Shown here in pieces: positions 1 to 12,917 of a stretch of 60,934 bases of DNA. Source of the DNA: Psilocybe azurescens (lineage: Eukaryota > Basidiomycota > Agaricomycetes > Agaricales > Agrocybaceae). Location: assembly GCA_023853785.1 (NCBI GenBank), contig JAJIRX010000886.1:1-60934 (forward strand), read 5' to 3'. Position 1 is the stretch's first letter. Each line of letters starts with the position of its first letter. The position numbers were made by a program, and so were the translations under genes. Below the pieces are notes generated by a model. The model was not told the origin of the DNA, searched no databases, and worked only from the letters and a program-made list of their open reading frames with translations.

Positions 1-3000
1 AACAGTAGCAATGTTAGAAGCCGGTGGCGGTGACGCGAAAGGATCCCGAAGGTCCATAAAGTCGCCATCAATATGCTCCATAATCATCTCGCCGAATCCA
101 TGACCGCCACCACCCCTCAAGGATGCACCAGCCGAGCTGGTCACGCTCATGCGCGACGTGGCACTGCTCATCCTCGCTCCAACACTCGCAAACGTGCTCC
201 GCATAGTCTCCATGGCCGACAAACGCAACGTGGATCCTCCTCGAGGAGTGCCCGGTCTCGGAACCGCTGCCTGCGACTCCCCGTTCCCGCTACCGTTCAC
301 CAACGGACTAGAACGAGGTGGCGATCCCGTGAATGAATTCGGGAAGATCATCGGGAACCGATACAGAAACCCGCCACCATATCCACTACTGCTGACAGAC
401 GACTGCGGTCCCCAATCCGACTTCGCAACCGGCGGCGACGATAGCGCTACGCGTTTCTGGAAATGACCGCCACCGAAAAGCTTTGACTTGACCTTTTCCT
501 TCTCGGACGTTTTCGGAGGAGGAGGGGAGCCACATTCTGCGCCTGAGCATGAGCGCGTGCGAACATACTCGTCAAGCTCGGGGTCATGCTCGAACTCAAC
601 ACCGGAGACGGTGCAGAGTCAGACAAAGGCCCTGCTTGAGCCTCAACCATAGCCGCCAATTCCCTGAACTGAGTCGTAGGCGAATCAGTCGCGTCATTTC
701 CATCCCCTCTCCGTCCTCGAATTTCCTCCATTTCGCGTTCTAGCTGCACAATGTCGTCCTCGATGCTCGCTACAGCAGCATCCTCCGAGCCAGCGGTCAT
801 GTACGATTTGGCACCCGACATGGGCATAGTCTGTTCGAGGGGATCAGCGAACGGATGAGGCATCCATGTGCTGCCGCTGGTGTGCGGTTGCTGCTGCGGC
901 TCTGCACTGCTAGGTGATCGTACAACGGGGAAATCCTCTTTGCGGCCTACGCGATGCTGGTGCCGATAACGGGAATGGAACAGCAGAAGCGTTCGGAATG
1001 GGTATCGGGGAAGTAACAATAGCAGGAAGAATCGGACGCGCAGCAGCAGCAGTGCTGCTTGAGCTCAGAGACGGATACGCGATGTTGACAGGCGACGACT
1101 TGGATGTTACCTGGTACGCAGACGGCGGTGATGGAGTGCTGAGACCCACGGACGGTGCGGTGACGATGGTGGCAGCAGGCGTCGCCCTTGCAATGGACGC
1201 AGAGACCAATCTTGCAGCTGCGAGAGACCGAATCTCCCCGTCGACATCAACATCGGCATCTTCATCCTCATCTTCGCCTGTCCGCACTCTCTCATCGGAC
1301 CGACGCTCCCTCCCCTCGCATTCTCCCTCTCCGCATCTTTCCCCTTCTCCTCCCACTCCTGCTTCCCACTCACTGCCCCAGCAGACGCAAGCGTCAACCC
1401 AGGCCCCATCGTCCTGCCCACGCTCATCTTGAAGCTCCTCTTCAACTGCAACCCCTCCGCATGCTCGACCCGCTTCCCAAACTCGCCTTACTCCCATGGC
1501 GCTCCCTTTATTGGCACTATCTGCAGTGCCAGGCCTTGAAGACGTCTTATTGGTGCCCGAAGAGGCCGTTTTAATGGCATCATGCGCGATATAAGAGTTT
1601 GAATTGGCGCTGTGAGGCAAGGCCGACCCGGACCCCGGATTCGACGAAGGCGCAGGCGCAGAGCCAGGGACAAACGCCGCACGCGAAGGTGTATCAGCAG
1701 TAACAGGCCTCGTCACCGACTGCGACCTCTTCTTCTTCAACTTCTTGCGGCGGCCACCCCATTCCCATTCCCATTCCCAATCTCTCCTGCTGCCCTTGCC
1801 ACCACAGGGGCTGACCCGCGGCGCTCGTCATCGGCACTCCAAACACTCCTCCCATTTCTCCTGTCTCCTCACACCACCACCGCCGCCGCCGATAACCGAG
1901 CGAGCATACACAGACCCAGCAGGTGTCGAATGCCTCTTCAACTTCCTCGCCGTCACCCCTACAGCTACCGCCACTGTCGTACTCGCACTGCCCGCACCTG
2001 CATCTCGCTGACTGCCTCTTAAATCCATAAAACTCGACTCTTGCGCCTTCTCCGCCTCCTTCTCATTCCAACTCCCATTCCCGTGCGCATCTCGACTCTT
2101 CTTGACCACACCCACGCTCCCTCTCCGCCCTCGAGCGCCAGCGCCACCAGCAGGCAAAGGAATCGGATCCCACGCAAACTCCCATCCAAACAACCTCCTC
2201 GTCGGCGAGGCGACAGGGATAGACCCGCGCTTGCGGATGTACGTCGCAGGGTCCTCCATTGCCGTCTTCTTCGCTTTCGGCTTAGGCTTCGCCGTCTTGG
2301 GCTTGAGTGGTACTGCTGCCGCCGCCGATTTAGTCGTCCTGATGCTAGTCAAGTTCGCAGTAACCCCACCACCGCCTACAACCCTCCTCAAGCTCGTCCT
2401 CCTCTTGTTCGTGCCATTGCTCCCTGCACTGCCACCAGCGTGGTGACCCCTACTCAACCCCGACATGGTAGTAGCCATCGAGCTCGACCTTGACAGCGCC
2501 TTCTGCATCTCATCCTCCAAATCCAAATCACCGTCCATATCCTCCATCCTCATCCCCATATCCTCATCGTCGTCCATAACATCCTCGAAGTCCAGATCCT
2601 CCCGGCTCCAGTCATCTCTCCCTCCGTCTCGGACGTCTCCAGCATGGACAGCCCACCCGACATCACAGGCGGCTCGTACGTCAACGTGATCGGCTGACTC
2701 GTCCTCCGCACATGGGTATTATAACCGCTGACGCTGGTTCCATGAGTGTATGCGGTGGCAACACCATCGAGAGGAGGAGTCCCATCGTACCCCAAATGCT
2801 GATGATGATAACGCTGTTCCGGCTGAGTATACCGATAACTCTGCGGCGCGTTCAAGTTTGAGTATGAATACAGATCGAGCTCGTCCAACGGGTCCCCTTG
2901 CAACTCCCCTCCTCCCCATCATTCCCATTTGAATATCTCGCACTCGAGTCAATGTTGGATCCAGTCCCCGAAACAGAGCGGGGCACATCCATCCTCGTCC

Positions 3001-5849
3001 TCTCCTTCTCCCTTTCACGCATGTCAACTCTCCCTGTCCTCTCGTCGCAAACGCATCTACTCTCTTCCTCCTCGTTCTAGGCGGAGGCGGAGGCGCAAGC
3101 TGGATGAGCACCGGACGCGTATTCGTCTCCGCAATCTGTATCACAGATGCCGAAGGGATGCCATTGCCGACTGGGAGATATGCAGCAGCAGGCGCTGTAT
3201 TGCTGCTGCTGCTGTTATTGATGCTGTTGTTGTTGTTATATTGGTGATGGTGTTGGTTATGATTATTATACAATAAAAGTGGAGTAGGCGCGGGATTGGA
3301 TTTGGATTTGGATTTCTCAGCGGTACGAGAACGAGAAGGTGAGAGATGCGTGTTATACGCGTGCACTGTTGGAAATGACACAGAATTTTTCAGCATGTGG
3401 ACTCGGGAAAAGGTTGGATTCAATCAGTAAATAAATCGCGAAATGGGTTTCGCAGGAGTTGAACGTGGAATGACAATCCAAGCGAAAGTTGAAACCACAA
3501 CCAGAGTAAAAGAAAGTGTCTTGACGCAGCAACAAGAAGTAAATTACACGTAGAAGAAGGGGAGTGGGGGGTGACCAAAGGTGAGAGTAGCAAAAATTTC
3601 TCCCCTCAAACGAGGCCACATCCAGACGCTAAAAATGCCAGCATTAAAAGGGGGCAAGCGGGGGTGAACACCAAATGGAAGCCCAGGACGCGCCATAAAA
3701 AGCCGCATCCTTCCCACATCCCCAACACGACTCCCAAACACCAAGGTACCAATAACTAAACGAGAAACAAAGCACCGAACCACGACCCCCAAACACCCCA
3801 GCGAAGGACTCAAAAAGCACCAATCCCCACGTCCAGAAATGAATCACCAAAAAGAAGAGCTGCTTCCCATAACGGAAAAACCTGGCGAACGGCAAAAACA
3901 TGGAGAAAAATGAAATGAAAAGGTCCCGAACGGTTAAAATGAAACTTTGAAAATCCGGGGACGAAAGGCAAAAGGCAAAGATAAAACAACGAACAAAGCA
4001 ACGATGAAGATGATGGAAATAAAGGGACGGATGAATAAATGAACAAGGTGACGTACAAAGATAAGCAGACATTGTTCCTGTCACAGCAAGGACAGTGCAC
4101 GCAGCTTGGATGATTCTCAACGCTGCACTAGAAGCAGTAGAAACGACACCAGATGCAGACGCAGACGACCTAACCCTATGGCTGGGTGTAAACAAAAGGC
4201 CACTACGCATCAGCACATTACGTCTCACATAATACAATCACGACGATGGAGGAATATGTATATATAACTCTCACCTTAACGGAATATCAGCACCGAGCGC
4301 ACAAGCGTACCCAACAAGCAACGTCAACTGGGCCGCGAGCAAAAACACCAATAGGCTCCTCGTCCGACTGTACGTCAGCTGTGCGCGCAGACTCGTATTG
4401 CCGCTCCAATCCTCTTGAACTTTAACGGTGGAAGCGATACCAACAGCAGGGATTCCAGGATCGGTACTCTCAGTCGACGCGGAGACGTTCACGTCGTTGA
4501 ACGGGAAGCGGTATGTATGGGCCTCTCTTTGGCTGCTGCCACTGACAGCGGGGCTCGAGAATAGGATAGAGGGGTCTGGCTCGAAAGTCGCCGCAGACGT
4601 ATATGCGGCGCGCGGTGGAGTAGCAAGTGGTATCAATGGCAAGGGCGGGCTCAACGATCGATGGTGGTGGCGCTGAACAGCAGTGGTATTATCAGCACTA
4701 TGCGGGTGATGGTCAACAGCAGTCACCGTCGATGTCGTCGAATCGATGCTGCTCGATTTCTGGCGGTGGCGATGACTTTCGATGTCTATCAGTGCACCGC
4801 TCTTCTTCTCGTCTTGATATAGTAGGCAGCGGTTGTCTGTGTCGATAAGACGGCTCCGGCTGTCTTTCCGCTTTGGCAGCGCGATCTCAAGTTCGATGGC
4901 CTGCCGCTGGTTCTGTGTCTGCTCTTCAAGCTCCGAGAAGGGGAAGGACGCAGCGGACGATGCGGGGAGGGTAGACTGAACGGTGCTGATGTGCGCTGTG
5001 TCGAGATGTGGATGGTGATAGGTCTTCTCGTCGATTTCGCGCTCCTTCGTGATGAGGCAGGGAAAAAGAAAAACACGGCAAAGAGGGTACAAGAAATGAA
5101 AAAGAACACAGGCGATACGGTGGAGGGCGAGCAATGAATAAAGGAGAAACAGAGCGGGAGGGAGGTACAGCGGGCAGGACGCGGAAGAAGAGGGCAGCAC
5201 CAACGCGGTCAAGGTGGCTATATGCGCATACATTTTGGTTGTTGCGTGATTGATTTCCATAAATTGATAAATGGATTCGAAGAATTTTAATTAAGCGCCG
5301 TTTTGGATACTGACAGGAATAAAAGAAATCATGCTGACCGCCTGTTAGAGTTATTACGAGAACGCTGCTGTACAGGATTGCGAGCACACCGCTGTTTGCT
5401 TTCTGAAGTGCGTTGTCGTCGCCGTTGCTGTTGCCGTAGTATGCTGCGAGATGAATGACTGGAACGCCCACTAATTCTAGTGTAAGTGATGTATCTCTTC
5501 CAGAACGCACGCATATACGTACGCAGAAATGAAAGCAAAGCTTGTACGACGGCTTCGGCCTGGGGTGTGCCTAAGTTGCTGAATGGCAACGCGCCTACGA
5601 GCGTGCTCAGAATCGCCAAGAGCGTGATGAATGCGTATGCAATACGCGCTTGCGGCCGTGGACCCGTATGTGCACGCTGGCGGGGGTGTGGGACAAAGCG
5701 AGGACGGCAAGAGCGAGGGAGAAGAGGGGGACGAGGAAGAAAAGGGCGTTGGCGATGGTGCTCGTGGCGGCGGTGGCGGGCGTTGTCGTTGTCGTGGGCG
5801 ACGTGGGGAGGACATGGGAGACACAAAGAAAAGGAACGAAAACAGTGTC
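1..5849 (-). CDS. Large multi-pass membrane protein with long disordered tail (partial, runs off left edge)
   Basis: I do not recognise a family. Read on the minus strand, the N-terminal half (about 5849 to 4070) holds roughly six hydrophobic segments, for example ALFFLVPLFSLALAVLAL, AYAFITLLAILSTLVGA, VLAILYSSVLVITL, a segment near 5200-5080, and LLVFLLAAQLTLLVGYACA. The rest, from about 3366 to the window edge, is low-complexity and rich in Ser, Ala, Pro, Gly and basic/acidic runs, with a short charged stretch (EDDIVQLEREMEEIRGR) that may be a coiled coil. Introns include donors at 4274 and about 4056. The next in-phase acceptor (AG before 3366) implies an intron of about 690 bases, or else two separate genes. 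The reading frame changes several times (near 5682-5686, 2600, 1830, 1490, 1290, 940 and 524-527), mostly at homopolymers. The protein is probably a plasma- or endomembrane protein with a cytoplasmic tail. Confidence is good that the strand is coding and low for exact exons. Confidence 0.55.
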
Positions 5850-8800
5850 TGCCATTGTTAATATACTTTGCACACTCCCCGAGGAAATGGACCTTCTATA
5901 TCGGGAAGTCCGAGAGTCTTATCTGGACACCAAATTAGCGCAGATCACTCCGCGGCCGCGGGATACCCCTATTCTGCATTCATTCCGGTCACAGACCTGG
6001 CTGGCTACGTCAAAACATACCAACGGACGCGCCGCTCACCTACTAACTGCATCTGTAACCCGCTCAACTTCCGTACGCGCATCATCCCGACTCTTACCAC
6101 GAAAAATAAATCATTAAACATTTGGTGGCACTGTCTTGCCATCATCATCACGACCTCGCTGACAACTTGACGACACGCTGCGGCATGGTCATCGGAACAG
6201 AGACAGACGACAGGGGGCGAAGGAGCGTCTCGGACATCAATCCAGCGTTCTCTACTACGCAAATACCACGAGTTTGCCACAAATTGCTTGGAAACCACAA
6301 CAACGTCTATGCCAGTTGGGCGCGTGTATTTTACAAAAATATTCGCCACAATCACCGTCTCCTGCGCTCAAAGAGGCACATACCCTTTAATCCCCAGAGC
6401 GCTGAACCGGGTCTCGAAAGTGCGGTCCGCCCAACAAATAAATGACGCACACCTCCGAAGCCACGTCCCAGTCCCTCAAAAGAACACCTGACTTCTCTGA
6501 CTCTTCAAAGACACTGGATTGGACAAAAGAAGAGCAAAGACCTTCTTTCCATAACCCCTGTTACACCACCTGTATGGAGGATATAGCACACAATCGACCC
6601 GCTCTCAGCTTCATCCAGCGCTCCGATGATACCTACATTCCCCATATTACAGACCCGAGTCCAATTGCAAGCTTCAAACATCAAACACTCCACTCATTCC
6701 CCACTTCATTGACGTTCATTTACATAACCACACTCGGCTTGCGCTATCCATTCCGTGTGCCGGCTCTCAGAGACACAGACAAAGCCGCTCAATAATTACG
6801 CTGACGTCGACGTCGTACTATGCAGTGATGCAATGTTGTAATGTGATTGTTAAGCACCCAAATTCCTCTGCTCTGCCCTTGATTCTACAGCTAAATAAGA
6901 GCTGCAAACGCTATTTATGGTCTTAATACCTTAATACCTGTACTATATGGTCCTATTCATCAGATATGTTTAAATTGATAGCCTCCGTTGATGTCACACG
7001 AAAATATCCCTCAGAGACCGTCCCGTTGCCATTGACTCGCTCTGGATCCAGCGAATGAGTCAGGCTTCCATAAATACTCAACACTTCATCCATCGTACTG
7101 CTCGACGCACGACACTCATTCCGGGGTATAATCAAGATAGTCATATTCTGATCCCTCAAGCATCTGCATTCTGCCAGCCAACAGTCAGTCCGTCTCGGGC
7201 GACCGAAGCACTGTACCATGCTATCAGGTACCCCGTTGACAAAATCATTATCATAAACACCACCAGCCTCACAAACATCGAGCCTGGACCTCGAGGCTCG
7301 CATCACCGTCATCATCCTCTTCCCATGCGCACATGGCTAGCATCATCACGAATAATGATATTTCGCAATCGATGACTCAACATCGAGTAATATCTATCGG
7401 CATGGGACGTAAGATGGATGAACAGAACAGTCTCAAAAATTCCGACCGGGATGCCCATAAACGCGTTCAATCCCCCAGCTCAAGCATGACGAATCAATAA
7501 CCTCGAGCTGAATCATTCTCAGTATCTGAGGTCATAAGCCTAGGCAAGCATATGCATCAAGCTTCAGTTTCACCCTCACGGCCACCTCTCCGGGCCCCTC
7601 TACACTACATCGAGATCGTGAACGACGATCCCTCATTTGAGCCAACCTCCAGAGCGGCTCAAACAATCGTCTAAAAATAATCACTGCGTTCCTAACATCA
7701 TGCCCCTCTTAATCCCTATCCCCTCTGACAACTTTTACATAGTTACTACATGCATCCGAGACTTCGAACGTGCACCTTCTGCGAGCAGACGATCCGTAAG
7801 TATTTCATGTACAGTGCAGTACGGCACCGTTATCGTTATCGTGCCTCCAGCATCAGAGAAATCATACACAGTCCGAGCCTTTACAGCAAGTACCTACCAG
7901 TGACCAGTTCATACATTTAAACATCCCACAAAAATGCTATTCTCTAATTCGAACTTGCCTCTCTCTACATAATACCCACCAGCTCCCCAATAGATAAACC
8001 CGGATCCGCGCCGACGAAAATCATCCAATCTATCCATCTAATCCACACTCAGGCTCTCATGATCACACCTTCGCTTCCTTACTCACGGCAAATCAAATCC
8101 ACGTGCGACCCTCCCCTCCCTCCACGCTCGTTCGAAGTTCCTTCGATCGAATAACTCAATTCACAGCTCCCTCCACACCGACAAACGAGGCCCTGCTTCG
8201 CTTCTCATCGTACAGTCAATAATGATCAGCAGGACAAGTACCGCCGATCCTCATAGACTTCCTTCATCTCTTGTAAGTAAGCTAGAATCGCCTCCTTATC
8301 TCATTGGCACCCGACCCGACGCGATTTGCACCCCGCATTTCCAGTTCTCCGCCTTCGACTTCGAATCTAGGCATATGATATAGCACGCGTCCGTCCAAGC
8401 CTCCCAGAAGGAAAAGACAGGCAGTCTTAGGCCATTGAAGAGACCGCTGTACTTATGTGTACCCACGTGTACTGCTGACTATCATTCGAAAATCGAGTTC
8501 ATCCAGGGCTAGAATCACGGAGATTAACAAACCACACTGAGTAGTGAGAACTAGGCCTACCAATGTACTGTATGTACCCCATGATTCAAATTCACATCGA
8601 AAGAGTGCCCGTGTGCATATTTATTGCCCTATAATACGCTCAATTCCATTTTTTCCACTCCCACAAACTGACGCCGAGCCATACTTTCAAACGAAACGAA
8701 ATGTCACTGAAATCCTTAAACCTAAAAATAGCCTTACTCAGGAGGAGGAGGGCTGAGGGGTCTTTAATCGAACTTCGTCGAGGACCCTTCTTGCTTCTTT

Positions 8801-9496
8801 CTGTGTTCTCAGAAGCAAGTAACTAGGTACTCTCTGGAAATGTCGGTCAGTGCTTCGAAACGCCTGCCACATAACCTCGCCCTATCCTTGTCTCCATACA
8901 CGAAGCACGAACACTAGCCTTCAAGTCGACGCCCACGTATGTATAAGAGTCAGTCTGAGCGGCTCAAAATCATATCTGTGAGAGTGGAGAGTAACCATTT
9001 GACCACTGTCAACATATTTTTACCTGGGCCACCAGGGGCCACGCTTGACTTGATTATTTAGTAGACATGGTCACGGAAATTTTGGTAAGTTACAGACATG
9101 CCTTGGAAGCTGGAATCTCTCTCCAAAGTGACACCCATGATCATGTCATGCCAACTAATCAAAAATCAGACACGAATTCTCAGAACTGGAAGGAAGATTG
9201 AAGAGATCCACTTCCGCTTATATCAGACAGCTTTGACTACGTATGTCTATGCGTACGCGTCAGTGGCCATCAGTTGTGCAACTGTGACTGGGTCAATGGT
9301 CAATAATTGATGTGTGGCGCATAAATTAAACTAATTCCGGGTTTATTGTCGAAAGCGTTTCCGAGTCGACAATCGACCTTTCCTGACTGGCTAGTGCGGT
9401 TTCAAATCTTCAAGCTTCACGTGTTGACAACATGGGTGAACCGCGAGAGCCACCGACGACGATGATGCACTATGCTCTGTGCTCTTGTCCTCCGAG

Positions 9497-9608
9497 GTAA
9501 GTAACCGAAAATGTTCAATGTGGCGCAACGATCGATTCACGATCCCACCAATAGGTAAGCACATTAAATGGAATGAGATACTAGGATGGGTCCACTAACC
9601 AACTACAG
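9497..9608 (+). other. Two abutting candidate introns
   Basis: A GTAAGT donor at 9497 is followed by AATAG ending at 9554. A second GTAAG donor starts at once at 9555 and pairs with a CAG ending at 9608. This gives two introns of 58 and 54 bases with no exon between them. Removing both joins a frame from ATG 9432 to a stop near 9716 (about 55 codons). No family supports this frame, so it is a splice-motif observation only. Confidence 0.25.
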
Positions 9609-9694
9609 GCAATATATACATACATTCGAACTGACCAACACCGTTCACCATTCATACGCCACACCGTACCGTCCACCATGCTGTGATCACTATA

Positions 9695-9716
9695 GATTTG
9701 ATTTGATTTGATTTGA
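9695..9716. repeat. (GATTT)4 microsatellite
   Basis: The pentamer GATTT is repeated four times in tandem without interruption, followed by GA. No function is evident. Confidence 0.9.
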
Positions 9717-10828
9717 CGCTTGAACAATTGCGCTGGCACTTCCAGCACCGGCGCCGCTGTTCCAAGATCCATCACTTGGATCAAAGCGCCCCTCGAAATA
9801 ACCTCGACGAACGTCGTCCACCAGACTCCATATATCCCCGGCACGCACTGAATAAGACGAGTTAAGCGATCAGAATACTACTTGTACGATCTACACAGGA
9901 GGCCGCAGGAGGAGAAGAGGTGCGAGATTCTGGCGCGCTTGTGTCCATGTGTCCTTCAACAGCTTCAACAGGGGATCCGACGCGGATGGAAGTCGATGAA
10001 AAACCGTAAGGGACGCCGCACCACATACGAAATAACACAAAACGAAAGAGTAGACACAGTTTCACATCTACGCTCTCAGATTAAAAAAGCAGAACAAAAC
10101 AAAACATGCAATCACGCATTCGCAGCAAGAGCTTTTGCAACAGAGTCCAGAGAGCAAGTAACGAATACCACAGTACGTAATCCAATCGAGCAAAAATAAA
10201 AGCTTCAAGCTTCAAGCCGTCTAGCAGGCCTCGAGTTCGAACTTCGGATTCGGTAGGTGGCACCAGCAGCTCCATTCCGCAGAAGCCCATTCAGCATGCA
10301 CTAGACATAGGCTTTAAGTCCATAATATAGAGAAAAGAACGCCATAAGAATAGCCCAAGGTATATTCCACTTATAATCGGGACCGTCGCCCGATTTTCAC
10401 GAAGAAATTTACTTCGAAGGTTCAATGGAAGACCTTTGTTCGGTGAGGCTGTTCTGAATTAGAGGTCCAGGTAGGATCAAGTCAAGAGGGACCAAGTAAG
10501 ACACTGACGTCCTGAGATTACGAGCCATTCGCCGAAGGATTTGGAGAGACCCGTTCTCGATCCCATAACTCAGATACTTATGTCGGACCGAATTGAAGTT
10601 CTAACGGAGAACAGACGATCTATCCCGACAAGATTCGAATCAATAGACCGCATGATCGTGAATGAATTCTCCACTCATCTTTCAAGTGCGTTCTAGCAAA
10701 AAATCAATTAAAATGGTACTTGCAGAGGTAGATCAAACTAGACAAAATCTTGCCTCAACGAGACGGAGAGCTACACTCAAAAGTATAGCGAGCGGGAAGG
10801 AGGGAGACCTACCCTAGCCCACAACCCA

Positions 10829-11818
10829 CTACGACTTCGCAACCTTAATCATACCCCCATTATCCACCCATATCCTCTCCATAAGCTCGACCACCTCCTG
10901 CTGGCTCATCAGCTTCCCGTTAACAAGCGCCCCCCTGCCTGAACATACACACACCCCATCCCAACTTCGGCAACGTCGCTCCAGCCCCAAGAATCCTAAT
11001 CGTCCGTAAGATACTCCTCTCCTCTGATTGATCGAGGAGGGGAGAGACGAGCGTGGTTTGGGAGATGGGGCGTGATACGGAGCGGTTGCTGAAGGCTGGG
11101 TAGATCTGCATTATTGCATTCCCTTTGCTCGCTTTGCCTACAGCAGAAGCAGAGGCAGGAGTGGCTGGTGATATCGAGATATACCTCGCGTACCTAGGCG
11201 CAGTGCAATGTGACGCAATAAACAATGTAATTGCCCCTATACCCGATCCCAACCCAGCCCAGTACCTCCATGACTTCTTTGCGGCTTCGCGCGCGTCATC
11301 GTCTACAAGTATCGGACGGAGCACGAATTTGACTGGGGCAGTGATGGCGTCTGTGAAAGATTCTGTGGGCTGTGTTGTGTCGCTTTCGTTTTTTCTGGTG
11401 GTGAAGTTAAGGTCGGGGAAGTGATTGCAGAGGATGTGAAGTATATCGAGCTCCTGCATGTTTGGAAATGGAAAAGACATTAGTGTTTATTCCGTGGCAT
11501 TGTGTTTTGAATGATGGGTGTAGTGGATAGTGGGTCTAAATCTGGGACGTACATAGCAAGTCCCACAATCGTCAGAATAAGACGAGTTGATTTCACTGTT
11601 CGTAGTTTTGCCTGGAAGAAAGGAATACGAGTTTCGATCACCCATGTCTGATTCGCCAAGTTTGATGTAGGAATTTTATGCAGCGAGCTGGATTTGTGTG
11701 CGTTGGATGAGGTTTTGAGGTGCTTGCCGGGAACCTGCTTCGCTTTTCGTGTTGATGCGTTTCTGCATTGACACAAAATGGTTGAGGGTTTATGGAGTAT
11801 GCGGGTCCGAGGTAGCAT
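10829..11818 (-). CDS. Small membrane protein, probably mitochondrial, unknown family
   Basis: The first exon starts at ATG 11818. Its N-terminus is rich in Arg, Ser, Thr and lacks acids (MLPRTRILHKPSTILCQC), which suits a mitochondrial presequence. It ends near a hydrophobic stretch (LILTIVGLAM). The second exon begins after CATGCAG at 11453 with ELDILHILCNHFPDLNF. It contains a second possible membrane segment (YWAGLGSGIGAITLFIAS) and closes with ALVNGKLMSQQEVVELMER and a TAG at 10829-10831. To keep frame into the C-terminus one base must be dropped from a run of six C (plus strand 10930-10935). The exon 1 donor is uncertain: GTACGT at 11552 is the best motif but is out of phase, and GTGGGA just upstream is in phase. 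I cannot name a homologue. The presequence and membrane segment suggest the inner mitochondrial membrane, which is inference only. Confidence 0.6.
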
Positions 11819-12917
11819 TTTGGTGTCTGGGGCGCGGCACAAGAGGGTCCTTTGTGGTGTTTATGGGTTCAGACTTTCGCCGAGAGTATGTAACACTTGT
11901 AGTTTTGTGGACGGTAGTGTTATGAGATTCTTATCAGATGATTCGATTAGAGTAAAGATATGAAAGTAAGAAATGGTAGGGAGGCCGACGTGGTGGGTTT
12001 GTAAATGAAAGAACCAAAAGATTAATAAGTTTCGCAATTGGAATTGACGGAGCAAATGCTGGCGGTTTCTACGGTGGGAATTATGGCGCGGACTAGTCAT
12101 GTGACGCTCTCAGCGGGCGCGAGTCGCGCGACGCGCTCTGACGTGCTCCATTGGCGCTCCGAAGTTCTTTCGAATTAGGAGAACAATGTTGGCCTCTTAG
12201 CATAAGAGTACATCAAAAGCATATATGCATATAGCATTTGTGTTATATACCTTGGCTGCAGCATATACTCTACCTGGTAAAACCATATTAAACACATCAC
12301 AGACAATGACTTTGACCTGTATAAACACGCTGATTAGCACCTCGGGTGAAATTGACACGATATGGCAGATGGTGCTGGGACTCTGTAGTAAATCATGGAT
12401 AGGATTATTCGTCATTTTGACGAAGAGATGCCTTCACGACTGGTTGAGGTTCAGTGTTGAAACGTTGAAGCCTGAAGCCTGAAGGTCTATGCAATAATCA
12501 ATTGCGGCTTGAGCCTTGCCACGATGCTGCAAGGCAAAAAAAAAGGATTACATCTTCCACGTGACTGGGCGCGTCTCAAGACTCTGACATTTCAGTAAGA
12601 GGGGTACAGTTGAACCCCTCTTAACCCATGCCTCTCGGTGGACGGCATGAGCTATGGGTTATTGGAGGTTATGGGTTCTGAGAGGTGACTTTTAGTGGGA
12701 AATGACGATTTGGTTCCCTCCAAAAGGTATGGGTTATGGGGGACTATGGGTTATGAGAGGTATGGGTTAAGAGGGGTTCGACTGTATCGACTAAGTCCCA
12801 GCGACATCATTGTTCTTGACGATCCACTCATTGCTGTGGTATATAAAAATACTTGAATAACTACGATGAAGATATGATAATAAGTGAGGCATGTATCTTC
12901 CACTTCTGGTCTGGTTT
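11819..12917. other. Intergenic region containing a MITE-like element
   Basis: No coding region is recognised here. The notable content is the 178-bp inverted-repeat element at 12607-12784, described separately. Both flanking genes lie on the minus strand, so the stretch holds the promoter of the small membrane protein and the 3' end of the EF-hand/ZZ gene. Confidence 0.5.
12607..12784. mobile_element. MITE-like element with 30-bp inverted repeats and TA target duplication
   Basis: The left end (12607-12636) begins CAGTTGAACCCCTCTTAACC. The right end (12755-12784) is its reverse complement with 28 of 30 positions identical. The dinucleotide TA flanks both ends (12605-12606 and 12785-12786), as expected for insertion by a Tc1/mariner or pogo-type transposase. 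The interior is only about 118 bases, carries repeated ATGGGTTAT-like blocks and has no coding capacity. A non-autonomous element mobilised from elsewhere in the genome is the natural reading. Superfamily assignment rests on the TA duplication and the CAGT-type terminus and is inference. Confidence 0.8.

Larger units (their letters stand above)
5850..10828. other. Gene-poor stretch, about 5 kb
   Basis: No family is recognisable on either strand and all open frames are short. A weak candidate lies on the minus strand at about 9700-10065: a Ser/Pro-rich stretch (SPVEAVEGHMDTSAPES), then a plausible acceptor, then DIWSLVDDVRRGYFEG, closing with a stop near 9690. On the plus strand a 55-residue frame can be spliced from 9432 across two abutting introns. 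Neither is convincing. The part from 5.9 to 8.8 kb is pyrimidine-rich on the plus strand and may be 5' leader or promoter of the flanking minus-strand gene. Confidence 0.5.

Noticed and set aside
149..2446. Plus-strand open frames over the left end
   Set aside because: They are antisense shadows of the minus-strand low-complexity coding region; their peptides are Arg/Pro/Ser-rich without family features, whereas the minus strand joins into one extended reading.
10921..10950. An 18-base intron that would restore frame in the small mitochondrial-type protein
   Set aside because: It is far below the minimum size of spliceosomal introns; a one-base error in the six-base C run explains the frame better.
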